NCBI GenBank assembly: GCA_917880885.1 | Contig: OU862927.1 | Span: forward strand, 41,257,571-41,321,570 | Reading direction: 5' to 3' | Length of the DNA stretch: 64,000 nt | Source of the DNA: Limnephilus marmoratus | Taxonomy: Eukaryota > Arthropoda > Insecta > Trichoptera > Limnephilidae | Part shown: positions 31,192 through 39,799 of the stretch, piece by piece | Numbering within the stretch: position 1 is the stretch's first letter | Layout of the letters: each line of letters opens with the position of its first letter | Made by a program: the position numbers and the translations under genes | Notes under the pieces: model-generated | Seen by the model: the letters and a program-made list of their open reading frames with translations, nothing else | Database searches by the model: none | Told to the model about the DNA's origin: nothing

Positions 31192-31488
31192 CTATTTTTC
31201 TTTTTTCATAACTTTTAATGAATTTTCGAAGAGGTGTTGAGTTGACTTAATTCTGAGTTGGCGTGGAATCGAAAAATTTATGTCATTGATTGTTTCGGCA
31301 TCGGTGCCCATTGCAAAGCAGTCAGTTGGGAGACGATCCAAGCGTCTGCCAAATTTTCCACAGGCATTGTGGGCGGGTAAATAAATATATAATAGTGAGC
31401 GGGTCGATTTTACGTCTTTTCTGGCAATGGATAGCCAGATGTTAGGTGTCCTACTTACGACGGAAATATGATTATTTTTTTGTAACAC
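31192..31488 (-). CDS. Unrecognised 98-codon frame
   Basis: The minus-strand frame contains 'RTPNIWLSIARKDVKSTRS', 'GRRLDRLPTDCFAMG' and 'INDINFSIPRQLRIKSTQHL', and ends Lys-rich. The composition is protein-like, unlike its neighbours, but I recognise no domain. It may be another retroelement tail. Whether it is expressed is unknown. Confidence 0.25.
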   Translation of the reverse strand: MLQKNNHISVVSRTPNIWLSIARKDVKSTRSLLYIYLPAHNACGKFGRRLDRLPTDCFAMGTDAETINDINFSIPRQLRIKSTQHLFENSLKVMKKEK

Positions 31489-31489
31489 A

Positions 31490-31701
31490 TGGGCAAACCC
31501 AAAAACAACATTATTTAATAGAAACTAGTCATACCTTTAATTTTAACAGTGGAATAGAATTAACACATTGTAATGTCAATGGCATTCAGTTGGATAAATT
31601 AGAAATTTTAGAGATTAGAAAGAGTATTAATGCAAATTTCAATATTATTAATAATCAAAAATTGTTTTTAAATGACCCATTATTAAATCTATTCCCCTTT
31701 T
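31490..31701 (+). pseudogene. Penelope-like C-terminal tail
   Basis: The frame reads QKQHYLIETSHTFNFNSGIE, then THCNVNGIQLDKLEILEIRK, then LNDPLLNLF before TAA at 31699-31701. The order 'HxxxxxHxFN ... xxKGxxLxxLExxEIxK ... LNDQ ... LLN' is the tail I know from Penelope-like proteins, which combine RT and GIY-YIG endonuclease. The RT and nuclease are absent. About 135 bp downstream lies hammerhead motif H2, which fits, since Penelope-like elements carry hammerheads in their terminal repeats. Confidence 0.45.
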
Positions 31702-31828
31702 AAATTGTTTTAATTGTTCTATATTGCCCCTTGTCTCCTACACATTATTTTCTTTAAAATTTTATTATTGTTTATGTCTATTATTTTTCTCTATTATCTA
31801 TGTGTGTTTATTTTTAAAATTAGTTCTG

Positions 31829-31877
31829 TCAAAACCCTGAAGAAGTCAGCTTTGCTGACGAAACATGTCGCTTTTTG
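31829..31877 (+). ncRNA. Hammerhead ribozyme motif (H2)
   Basis: Core CTGAAGA (31837-31843), extra A, helix II GTCAGC/GCTGAC with loop TTT (31845-31859), GAAA (31860-31863), palindromic helix III ACATGT (31863-31868) and cleavage base C31869. Helix I pairs C31836-G31870 and AAAA-TTTT around one mismatch. The GTGGTTAATACAAAGT block follows at 31889-31904. All core bases fit the hammerhead consensus except the extra A. Confidence 0.65.
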
Positions 31878-32192
31878 TAAATAATTAAGTGGTTAATACA
31901 AAGTAATTTATTAATTTTAATTTGAACATTATTTCATTTAAGTTAATAATTGAAAAAAAAAACTGTTTGAGTTGCGTTTTAATTTTGAGTTTTCTACCTA
32001 ACTATATTCAAAAAAATCTTCGGGAATTTTTTTTTTATGTAATATAGTATGAAAGTTCAAATAAATTACTAATAATATCGTTTTTATTAATGCCACCCAG
32101 ACCATAAGTACTCATTGAAGATGAAGTTAACACTAACAATCTAAACGAAAATATGAAAGAGTACAAGACACAGAAAAATATAAAAATAATGG

Positions 32193-32265
32193 TCGAAACT
32201 GGGACTCGAACCCAGAAACTCTCGTCTTACCGGGACAAACGCCTTACCAATTTGAACGTCTAATC
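32193..32265 (-). repeat. tRNA-like sequence (SINE head or tRNA relic)
   Basis: The minus strand reads 'gttcaaattggtaaggcg' (A box-like) and 'gggttcgagtccc' (perfect B box and T-arm), with an anticodon-like loop CCGGTAA. The acceptor stem does not pair and position 33 is C instead of U, so this is not a functional tRNA. It lies 84 bp upstream of hammerhead H3. Confidence 0.5.
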
Positions 32266-32341
32266 TGTCTATCTCATATTTCAAATTTAAGAATCAACAA
32301 AATTAACTTAGTATTAGTATATATATTATATATTAGTATAA

Positions 32342-32387
32342 GCTTTCCCTGACGAAGGAACGTTTGTTCCGAAACCGGTCGGATTTG
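32342..32387 (+). ncRNA. Hammerhead ribozyme motif (H3)
   Basis: Core CTGACGA (32349-32355), extra A, helix II GGAAC/GTTCC with loop GTTT (32357-32370), GAAA (32371-32374), palindromic helix III ACCGGT (32374-32379) and cleavage base C32380. Helix I has three pairs (GGA with TCC). GTGGTTTACAAAGT follows at 32400. Same layout as H1 and H2. Confidence 0.62.
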
Positions 32388-32510
32388 CGCATCATATAAG
32401 TGGTTTACAAAGTTGAATTATTTCATTTTTCTAAAATTAACTTCCACTAAATTTTAAATAAATAATAATAATACGTACATACTATATGTTTTTTAAATGA
32501 ATAACCTTTT

Positions 32511-32830
32511 TTTGTACCTTAGTTTCACACAGGAGGTCCTGAGGAAAATAATTTCCTTCAGATGACCTATGTCATCTTAGAGGATACTGTGAAGAGAGTT
32601 TTTTTAAGGAAGGAAAGTTCTGGGGGTCAGTGTTTCCAGGAGTGACGGATTTTTAAATTCATTCCGTCAACTGCAGTGCGAGGCAATGGGTCGAGAAAGT
32701 CTGACTGGAGAAGTCAAAACGCCTCCTTCAACCCATCACGCAGAAGGTGGGCAGACACATCTGCTGTTAAGACGTAGACAAACCTCACCCCATGAACCCG
32801 GGTTCCCCTGCTAAGTCAATATTATTTTAA
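32511..32830 (-). repeat. SINE-H long variant
   Basis: Hairpin end (ttcacacaggaggtcctgag), polypyrimidine part, extra middle block ('ccttcaacccatcacgcaga' on +) and part of the 5' block ('cctcaccccatgaacccggg' on +). Truncated at its 5' end near 32830. Confidence 0.65.
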
Positions 32831-33281
32831 TAATAAGCCAAAATAAAAAATTACAGCAATACAGAAATTTTCTTTCATCTTTTGTTTGTATATAAAATTA
32901 ATGATATTTTAGTGTTTTGATGAAAATATTGACTTGACAAACCTCGCTTTATGAAAAATTCTCAGAACTCCATTGAAGAGGTTTCTTTGGAAGTTCTTTG
33001 AACGTGATTATATTATTAGGAAAAAAATAAATAACTTCAGACCGGCTTTGAGCTGCGGCGAAAGCAGATAATATTTTTACAAAAATATTACATTATTAAT
33101 GTTGAAATTACCGTTTTTAATTTTAATTTCATGAAGTAAAACAAATAATTACAAAGGTTATTTCGAATCCAAATTATCGATCCAAAATGGGAATCCGTAA
33201 TCAACTGATATGAAATTTTATTAAATGAAGGCAATATTCGCGAAACTCAATAGAAAATCTGGAAACAGAAAAATCAGAAAA

Positions 33282-33355
33282 AGATATTGGCACCTCTGGG
33301 ACTCGAACCCAGGACCTTCGGCTTTCCGGGCCGCTGAGCTACCAACTGCGCTAAG
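33282..33355 (-). repeat. tRNA-like sequence, left arm
   Basis: On the minus strand it has 'tagcgcagttggtagctc' (D-arm, A box), a loop CCGGAAA (GGA at the anticodon position, C at position 33) and 'gggttcgagtccc' (T-arm). The 3' 'aggtgcca' pairs with 'gatacct' except at one position. A Ser-type anticodon without a long variable arm argues against a working tRNA-Ser. Confidence 0.5.
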
Positions 33356-33745
33356 GTATCCCTATCCAATTCGGTAATTTTTAACTCTATCATACTTCCA
33401 CCACATTAGATATCTTCAATTTTCTTAATCCATATTTTATTGGCTGCTGTCTTTATGTATGATTGCAATATTCAAACCTTAACTAAATAGATATGAGACA
33501 TCTATTGACTTTTCTACAAGTCTAGATAAAAAAATGTTTATCCTGTACTTGCAGAAAAGTTAATAGATGTCGCATATTAACAAAAAAATATTCATACACT
33601 ATCAAGATAGCATTTAGTTCGGGTTTGAATCTTGCAATCTTACATAAAGATAGCAGCCGATAAAATGTGCATTACATTGAAGATAATGTTGGTGATTCTT
33701 AGTCGAAGTATGATACGGTTAAAAATGACTGAATTGGAGTGGGAC

Positions 33746-33818
33746 TCCTTAGCGCAGTTGGTAGCACAGCGGCCTGGAAAGCCGAAGGTCCTGGGTTCGA
33801 GTCCCAGAGGTGCCAACA
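33746..33818 (+). repeat. tRNA-like sequence, right arm
   Basis: 'tagcgcagttggtagcac', loop CTGGAAA (U33 kept, GGA at the anticodon position), 'gggttcgagtccc' and 'aggtgcca'. The acceptor stem has two mismatches (gactcct against aggtgcc). Mirror copy of 33282-33355. Confidence 0.5.
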
Positions 33819-34029
33819 TCTTTTTCTGATTTTTCTGTCTAAAGTTTTTCGATAAGTTTCGCTAATATTGTATTCATTCAATGAAATAATACAATTTGAG
33901 ATTTTACTCATAAAAGTTAAAAAAAATAGATTTAAAATTTGTTTACAGTTTAAATATAATCTGGGCTTTATTTATGATTGGGTACATGTCTCCACAAAAA
34001 TTCTCATGAAATATTTAAACCGAAATCCA

Positions 34030-34195
34030 AACCTCCATCGGCCTCCCGAAACGAGGGGTAAGACTTCCGAAGGTTGCGGAATCAAATCCCGGTGAGCACA
34101 AGCAATCTTTTTTATTTGTTGATTTTTTATTTACTTCACAATTAAATAATTAAAAATAATATTAGATATATTTGCGGCGGTGAGCCGACAGTTGA
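34030..34195 (+). repeat. Diverged SINE-T head and body
   Basis: A degenerate tRNA-like head (B box 'ggaatcaaatcccgg', about 34078) and then the SINE-T body 'ttatttgttgattttttatt' ... 'aaaataatattagata' ... 'atttgcggcg', in the order seen at 56430-56515. It stops at about 34195. Confidence 0.5.
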
Positions 34196-34344
34196 CTCCC
34201 GAAACGATAATTAATATATAATTATCATTTTTTATGCAAATTTTACCAATTTCAATCCTAAAATTGACTCAATAAACGAGGACAGGACTACAGATTTCTT
34301 AAAAATTAGAACGTTATTCACTTAAAAAATACAAAATTAAAGTG

Positions 34345-34585
34345 ACCAATTCATACGCGGTAGAAGTGAAACCTCCAGAAAACTAAAGTAGACAAGAGTG
34401 GGGAGCCTACGAAGCACCGCACAAAGAGGAGACCGATAGGCTACGAAGCATCGCCCAACGAGGAGACCGATTATACATCTCATTTTCTCGCAGGATAAAT
34501 TCTAAAGATATGTTTGTCTCTTTTTATTGTCGTTATTTTTTGTTTCACCGAGATTCAAATCACAACGGTGCTAAACTAGTTTTCG
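34345..34585 (+). repeat. Repeat G, most complete copy
   Basis: 'atacgcggtagaagtgaaac', 'gtagacaagagtggggag', a 'ctacgaagca(c/t)cgc..a..gaggagaccgat' unit present twice (34410-34470), 'ctcattttctcgcagg' and 'gattcaaatcacaacgg'. No coding capacity. Class unknown. Confidence 0.6.
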
Positions 34586-34806
34586 CTTCAGTAAGATACC
34601 ATAAACAAGTTATTTAAAACCGCTTGGTACTAAAAGCGATGGTAATAGAATTGATGTCGAATCAAAAAGCTGAAAACGGTTCTTCTAAATCACTGGGATC
34701 CTCCCCTAGATTTATGTAAAGGGTTCTGGCAGCCCGCGCTGAGTGCTGGGAGCTGGAAGCCAGTAGCGTGTGCAATACATATCTCTTGCGAATTCTTTAT
34801 TTTCAG

Positions 34807-34846
34807 GAATTTCCAACCGAATTCCTCTGCTTTGGGTTTGTGCCGG
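34807..34846 (+). CDS. Candidate 40-nt exon
   Basis: Acceptor 'gaattctttattttcag' (ending 34806), then a 40-nt block to CCGG|GTGAAA (34847). All three frames are open (for example EFPTEFLCFGFVP), so the phase is unknown. It is weaker than the block at 20679 and could be chance. Confidence 0.22.
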
Positions 34847-34849
34847 GTG

Positions 34850-35905
34850 AAATAATATATTTATTTTGTATACAGGATGTACACTAACTGATATACTCGT
34901 AAATAAATTGTAATAATTGTTATCTCATTCACGTGGGATTTTTTAACCACTGGAGCGATCACGTGAAATAAATAAATGTGCCTCGATTGCTTGAGATTTC
35001 CCAGAAGGTAATTATTTAAGTTTTTCGCCAACATTAAACAAATCGTACCTTCAAATTTTAACATGGAGACATAAAAACTTATTAGAGTGCTATATAGCCA
35101 ATGAATTAACCTATATTAAACCGTTTATCTCGTATTTGTAGGAATTAAAAAAATGTATTTAAAAAAATCGTAAAGTTTATAATCACGCGAATCCTGGGTA
35201 TTTTTTACTTGAAACTGCGGTGAGGGATACTTATTCGGGTCAACATAGAATATTTTCAGTTTCTGTATGTTGTCTGTGGTATACTTGATAAAGAAAGGTG
35301 CATATCTATGGAAAAATGATTTAATTTTATCCGTAAACAACTGTTCAAAAATTTTGCGGGAAAAAATATTTTAAAAATTTATTTTTAACATTGTTCTAAA
35401 ACAGTCTACGAAGTTCGGATTTGTGGCATCTATGGTCATAATAGATAAAGCATTTCAATAGCCTCGTGTTAAAATAAATGGCTGGCCAAGGAAATGTTTT
35501 CAATAATTACAATAAATGTTTTATGAATGGTAGGAAAATGTGGTCCATTTTTCGACCGAACTCAATCGTAGAACAAAAAGGGTGGTCTATTTTTCGACCG
35601 AAATCGCTCCAGTGCCAGTGGTTTGTATTCTTTTAAAATATAACAGCTATTGTGCATTTAAAATTTTTAATAAGTTTTGTGATGTACTATTTTTAATTTA
35701 TTCCGCTAAACTCTTCTTAAACAACTCCTTCCCTCTCCCTCCCCCCCTTTACTTACTCATCCTGTAATTATTGTTGTCTCCCTCTTGTCAATTTGCTTCA
35801 CTTTCTGGCACCAATAGGGTGTTGCCTATAATATTGCTAGCTCTTTCACTCATCCTGTTAATGTCTTTTATATATGTATGTCTGTAGATAATTAACTTTA
35901 GTTGT
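34850..35905. other. Unassigned spacer
   Basis: AT-rich. 'ggtc(c/t)atttttcgaccgaa' appears twice (35541-35560 and 35582-35602), a short direct repeat. No gene was recognised. Confidence 0.4.
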
Positions 35906-35911
35906 TATAAT

Positions 35912-35953
35912 AGCCCTGATGAAGCTCGAGATCGAGCGAAACCTGGTTGGCTT
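35912..35953 (+). ncRNA. Hammerhead ribozyme motif (H4)
   Basis: Core CTGATGA (35916-35922), extra A, helix II GCTCG/CGAGC with loop AGAT (35924-35937), GAAA (35938-35941), helix III ACC-T-GGT (35941-35947) and cleavage base T35948. Helix I has four pairs (AGCC 35912-35915 with GGCT 35949-35952). An inverted repeat follows: 'aacctgtcaaaggccagg' at 35957 and 'cctggcctttcacaggtt' near 36131. Confidence 0.62.
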
Positions 35954-36175
35954 TTAACCTGTCAAAGGCCAGGGTTTTTTACCTTACCTTTTTTAAATTA
36001 CCTTAAGAACAAGAATGGAGGAAGCTATTCTGAGCTTTTCCTTGGTACAGTTTCTTTATACAAAAAAATTTAAATCGCATCCAAATTATTTGAATTAATA
36101 TTCTTTTTTGAAATTCGAGTTTCGCGTGCGGGCACGTTCCTGGCCTTTCACAGGTTAAATATCAATTATAATAAA

Positions 36176-36212
36176 AAGTGGTGTTTTACAAAGTGTGTTC
36201 TTTCATTTAATA
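36176..36212 (+). repeat. Orphan GTGG...ACAAAGTG block
   Basis: 'aaaagtggtgttttacaaag' followed by 'tttcatttaataaaaat'. The same block lies at 19551-19590 and, shorter, after hammerheads H1-H3. It is probably the end of a hammerhead-bearing repeat. Confidence 0.45.
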
Positions 36213-36361
36213 AAAATATTCTTATATATATATATATATTACCAAAATTATGCAGTAAATTCACGGGCGATGTTCGGTTTTGAAGTGAGATTGTTGCCTG
36301 GTTCCTACCGGGACATCATTTATCCAATTCCTAACTTTGCCTAATCATCAGTTAGTTAGCT

Positions 36362-36545
36362 ATTGGAAAAGTATTTGAAATTTGGAATATTGACGAAAAA
36401 AATAGTAAAAAAAATTCCTGTGCTTTTGTTTTGAAAATTGAAGAAGATTTGGAACTACCTCGGAAGCAAGTTGCTGGTGTTCTTCGTTTACTTTACACGA
36501 TCTCGTTTTTAATTAAAAAGAAGAAATTTTATCATCCTGTTAGTA
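36362..36545 (+). other. Unrecognised short open stretch
   Basis: The frame reads LAIGKVFEIWNIDEKN, then FVLKIEEDLELPRKQVAGVL and LLYTISFLIKKKK to TAA near 36550. It has protein-like composition without a known motif. A second stretch from a 'ctacag' acceptor-like site (36719) to TAG at 36863 reads SEAVNREQFWMQQVTQTVFK. Both may be relics. Confidence 0.2.
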
Positions 36546-36869
36546 TATAATATCGGTTTGTATTCAATTGTTTCGTTTTGCCGATAATTACCTTAGGTTT
36601 CACGATTCACAACTATACAACTATAAGATTGTAATTGTGTCGTGTACTCCTTCGTAGAGATACAGTAGTAAGTGATTGTTCATCCCTTTTCCTTGAACAC
36701 CTTGTTTTTTTTCTACAGGCATTATCAGCCAATTCCAGCAATTACATCGTCTCGTTTCATTTTTAGTATTTATAGTCAATTTAAAACAGCATCTGAAGCT
36801 GTGAATCGTGAGCAGTTTTGGATGCAACAGGTGACACAAACAGTTTTTAAGATTATACCGTAGTTTTTG

Positions 36870-37970
36870 TTTTAACATCTTTCTTCTTTTTCACTATCTC
36901 ACTACTGTCAATAACTCACCCATATGAAACCGGCATGTTCTCTTTCGTTCATCAGCCCATCTCAACTGTGAACGACATCCTTTAAATTTAAATAATATGG
37001 TTATATAGGAAATATAACGCCCACCCGTTAATCGTCAGTTGTGCTACGTGCTCAACATAGTCTCGTGGAAACTGTGGAGATTGAGATTGTGGCCGTTGGC
37101 TTTTAAAATATTGTTATTAGGGCGATCCAATAGTCCACGAAAAAATCGAAATTGAAAATCACGCCCCTTTATGGGAGGAGTTTAAAAATACTTGAGAAAA
37201 TGCTTTTGGAAAGGTTGGAAAAGGTATTTGAGAATTTTTTTACAGGTTGATTTCGTAGAGACCTGTAAAAAACATTAATTCCTCTTTAACGCATTGTTTA
37301 TTGTAATAAAACGGAAATTTAAATTTGATTTCACGAAACTAAGCGACGCGGAGCCTAACGTCTGATTCCCGCTCCGGCCGGGAGAGGACTGATAGTAAAT
37401 GGGTGTAGCTATTCAGTAGTTCTTCGGTGGACGGTATAAGGTTCACTTTGAAAATCCAAATTCGACGACTGCCGCATTGTCGCCGTGATGTCAAAAATGA
37501 CAACGCGAAAATGCATATTGTATTTTAGTTTGGGAGTAAATTTAATTTTTTTTTGCGATTATAAAAAGAAACCGATTTTGCCACGTTAAACAATAAAACT
37601 ATATCCGAAAAGACGTTTATAAATAGGAGAGTTTGATTTGAAAGTGTTTTTTATAGACTTTATACTTTATTTTTTTCTAGGCTTATTAAAAGACTTACTG
37701 ATGTTTTAAGGGCCAAGATATGTTCTACACGCAGTATTTAATTGAAGCATCTGTTATACTGCTAAGCGTTCAAATTTTCAAAACAAAAACATATGATTTG
37801 TATGTTTTTGCATTATTTAGTATGGCTTCATCTTAATATCTTTTGGTTAAAGATATTTTTGATACTTTGACGCTCCATTAGTGACAGCAGTACATCAACA
37901 ATATAATACAATTACTAAAGATGAATAAAATAAAATTGAAAAAGAAACCTTTAATTATTGTTAAATAAGA
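36870..37970. other. Unassigned spacer with one GC-richer patch
   Basis: 37330-37500 is GC-richer than its flanks but has no open frame or known motif. Nothing else was recognised. Confidence 0.4.
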
Positions 37971-37974
37971 TGTA

Positions 37975-38997
37975 GGGGAGTTGGGGCACCTTGATACATT
38001 TTTACTTAGACCCAATAAAAGACGATCTATTGACAGTAACATCCAATTAAATAATAATAATATATTCAATATATATTCAACTAACTTGTTAAATTCAAAT
38101 TAACCGTTAGATTTAATAAAAAAAAGAATTAGAGCCTATTTACTAAAAAACGAAATTTGTATCAATGTATCCCACATCCAGGGTACATTGATACATATAC
38201 TGGGGCACTTTGATTCATAGAAATATTTCTACAAATTAAACAAGTTTTTTGATTTTTATGACATTTATTTATATAAAAAAATATTTATATGACATTTATT
38301 TATATAAAAATAGAACAAATAAATAAGCTTACATTGAAATGTTAAAAGTAGAAAAATTAATCTTAAAATTGAATAGAGAAGCTGTTCTACTAGCTGCTTT
38401 TCTTATTGATAATTTTCCTTCCAACACGTCAGATATCGCAGAAGCCATAGAAATTTCATGGATGGAAGTTCTCTTCGTTTTGCGTTTAAATGTTCGAACC
38501 ATTTTTCTATAAAGAAAATAAAAATATATTAAGTCTTACATAAACATACATTCAACAAAATTTAGAGCACTAGCACAGCCCGAGAGCACTTGCATCAATG
38601 TGCCCCTGCCGACTACAATCGCAATAAATATTTTATAAAAATGAAAAATAAATATTTTATAAGAAATAATAAAAAAATTAAAAATAATAAAAAAATAATA
38701 AGAAAATAAATAATGTAATGACAGATATGTACTTACCAAATGTCTTAATAAAACACAGGTAACACTTAATAAATTAGAAGAATCACATCCGAAAGAAAAC
38801 TACGAAAATTTTGTTGCGAACATCAGACACAGGTTTATACGTGCCAGCGGCTAGTCGTCGAGTGAACGTTGCTCCACGCTAATGTGCGTGTAGGGTGTAT
38901 TACTACCATTTTATTTGTGGCGGACGGCTCGTCTTAACGCGTTTGGTTTTCGATGAATATTGACTGTATCTATGTGCCCCATGTATCAATGTACCCC
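37975..38997 (-). mobile_element. pogo-like DNA transposon, internally deleted
   Basis: Both ends carry repeated GGGGCAC and TTGATACAT words: left 'ggggagttggggcaccttga', right (inverted) 'aatggggtacattgatacat' and 'ggggcacatagataca'. Copies also occur inside at 38160-38220. A small minus-strand frame inside encodes a pogo-type DNA-binding start. The DDE catalytic domain is absent, so it could move only with outside transposase. Left flank TA at 37973; the right boundary is unsure. Confidence 0.55.
38329..38502 (-). CDS. psq-type HTH fragment, 57 codons
   Basis: The frame starts MVRTFKRKTKRTSIHEISMA and continues ISDVLEGKLSIRKAASRTAS before drifting into Phe/Asn-rich sequence and TAA (38331-38329). 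The 'RxYKRKTxR...SxxxMxxAIxxVLxGxLSxRKAAxxF' pattern is the Psq-like helix-turn-helix that opens pogo/Tigger and jerky-type transposases and binds the terminal repeats. The first two helices are recognisable and the third is lost. The paired repeats around it support the call. If translated it could only bind DNA. Confidence 0.5.
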   Translation of the reverse strand: MVRTFKRKTKRTSIHEISMASAISDVLEGKLSIRKAASRTASLFNFKINFSTFNISM

Positions 38998-39124
38998 ATT
39001 AAATTTGTTCCAACCATTGATCAGAAATTACATAAAAAAGGTTAAACAAATCAAATATTTAAGCTTAAAAAATAATTTTACATAACAAATAAAGATGTAC
39101 ATTATGAAATGCGAGATTTCTTTT

Positions 39125-39790
39125 TTTTTAAATAGCTATAAGGAAAGGAGGCCCTGACGCCATCTTCTAAGATGATATAGGCCCTGAAGAAAATATCATC
39201 TCTTAGGGCCTATATCATTTTAGGGGATGCTGTGTGGAGGGTTTTTTTAAGGAAGGGAGGATAGAAAGTTCTGCGAAGGAAAAAGGTGTGAGGGGTGGGT
39301 AGGAATCTGGTGGTCAGTATGTCCAGGAGTGGCAGACGTGTGAATCCATCTCTCCAAAGGCGATGGGTCAAGTCCAGCTGGAAAGGGTAAAAGACCTACC
39401 TCAACCATTCTCTCTTGATCCGGCCCACCACACAGCAGGTTGGCAGACGCATCCGCAGACGATTCGGACAAAGCTCACCCCAAGAACCCGGGCACCCCTG
39501 CTAACCAGTTGGGATGACCTTAGGAAAAGGTATTTTTATTTTTGGGATGTTACGCCGTGTTGCGCTACCTCCTTCTTTAGCCAACGTTTCGGACAGCGTT
39601 ACAGTATCCATCATGAGGGCAGATGTGTCTTGATGATGGACACTGTAACGCTGTCCGAAACGTAGTCTAAAGAAAGAAGTAGCGCAACACGGCATAACAA
39701 CCCAAAAACAAATAACGAAAATACTTTTGGCCGTGAAAATCTAAAAACGTATTAGGAAAAGGTTTTGGTTTTCCAATAAATGTGTAAAGA
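39125..39790 (-). repeat. SINE-H long variant, split by a foldback element
   Basis: Hairpin end (39180-39240), polypyrimidine part, long-variant middle ('ggacttgacccatcgccttt' on the minus strand) and 5' part to about 39518. It resumes after an insert (39525-39757) at 'ttttggttttccaataaa' (39764). The extra hairpin-like start 39145-39180 repeats 'aggccctga'. Confidence 0.65.
39525..39757. mobile_element. Foldback element with 12-bp flanking repeat
   Basis: Inverted arms of about 80 bp: the left has 'gccgtgttgcgctacctcct', 'cgtttcggacagcgttacag' and 'tatccatcat'; the right mirrors them ('atgatggacactgtaacgct', 'gtccgaaacgtag', 'agtagcgcaacacggc'). A roughly 20-bp centre separates them. TTAGGAAAAGGT occurs just left (near 39519) and right (near 39756) of the insert, where SINE-H should have it once. 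Confidence 0.6.
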
Positions 39791-39799
39791 AGATCATCC

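Larger units (their letters stand above)
33255..33842. repeat. 580-bp palindrome with outward tRNA-like ends
   Basis: Arms of about 280 bp meet near 33540. Shared inverted blocks run outward from 'ttttctgcaag', through 'gctgctgtcttta', 'tatcatactt' and 'tttttaac', to the tRNA-like sequence and 'cagaaaaatcagaaaaagat'. The two arms have diverged, so the structure is old. It is a foldback element, or two copies of one unit in inverted order. Confidence 0.7.

Noticed and set aside
33746..33818. Functional tRNA-Ser gene
   Set aside because: The acceptor stem has two mismatches, no long variable arm is present despite a GGA anticodon, and the sequence is part of a palindromic repeat.
39363..39695. 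Overlapping frames on both strands with similar sequence (FGQRYS…HH…MMDTVTLSET)
   Set aside because: Produced by the inverted arms of the foldback element; the same DNA is read twice.
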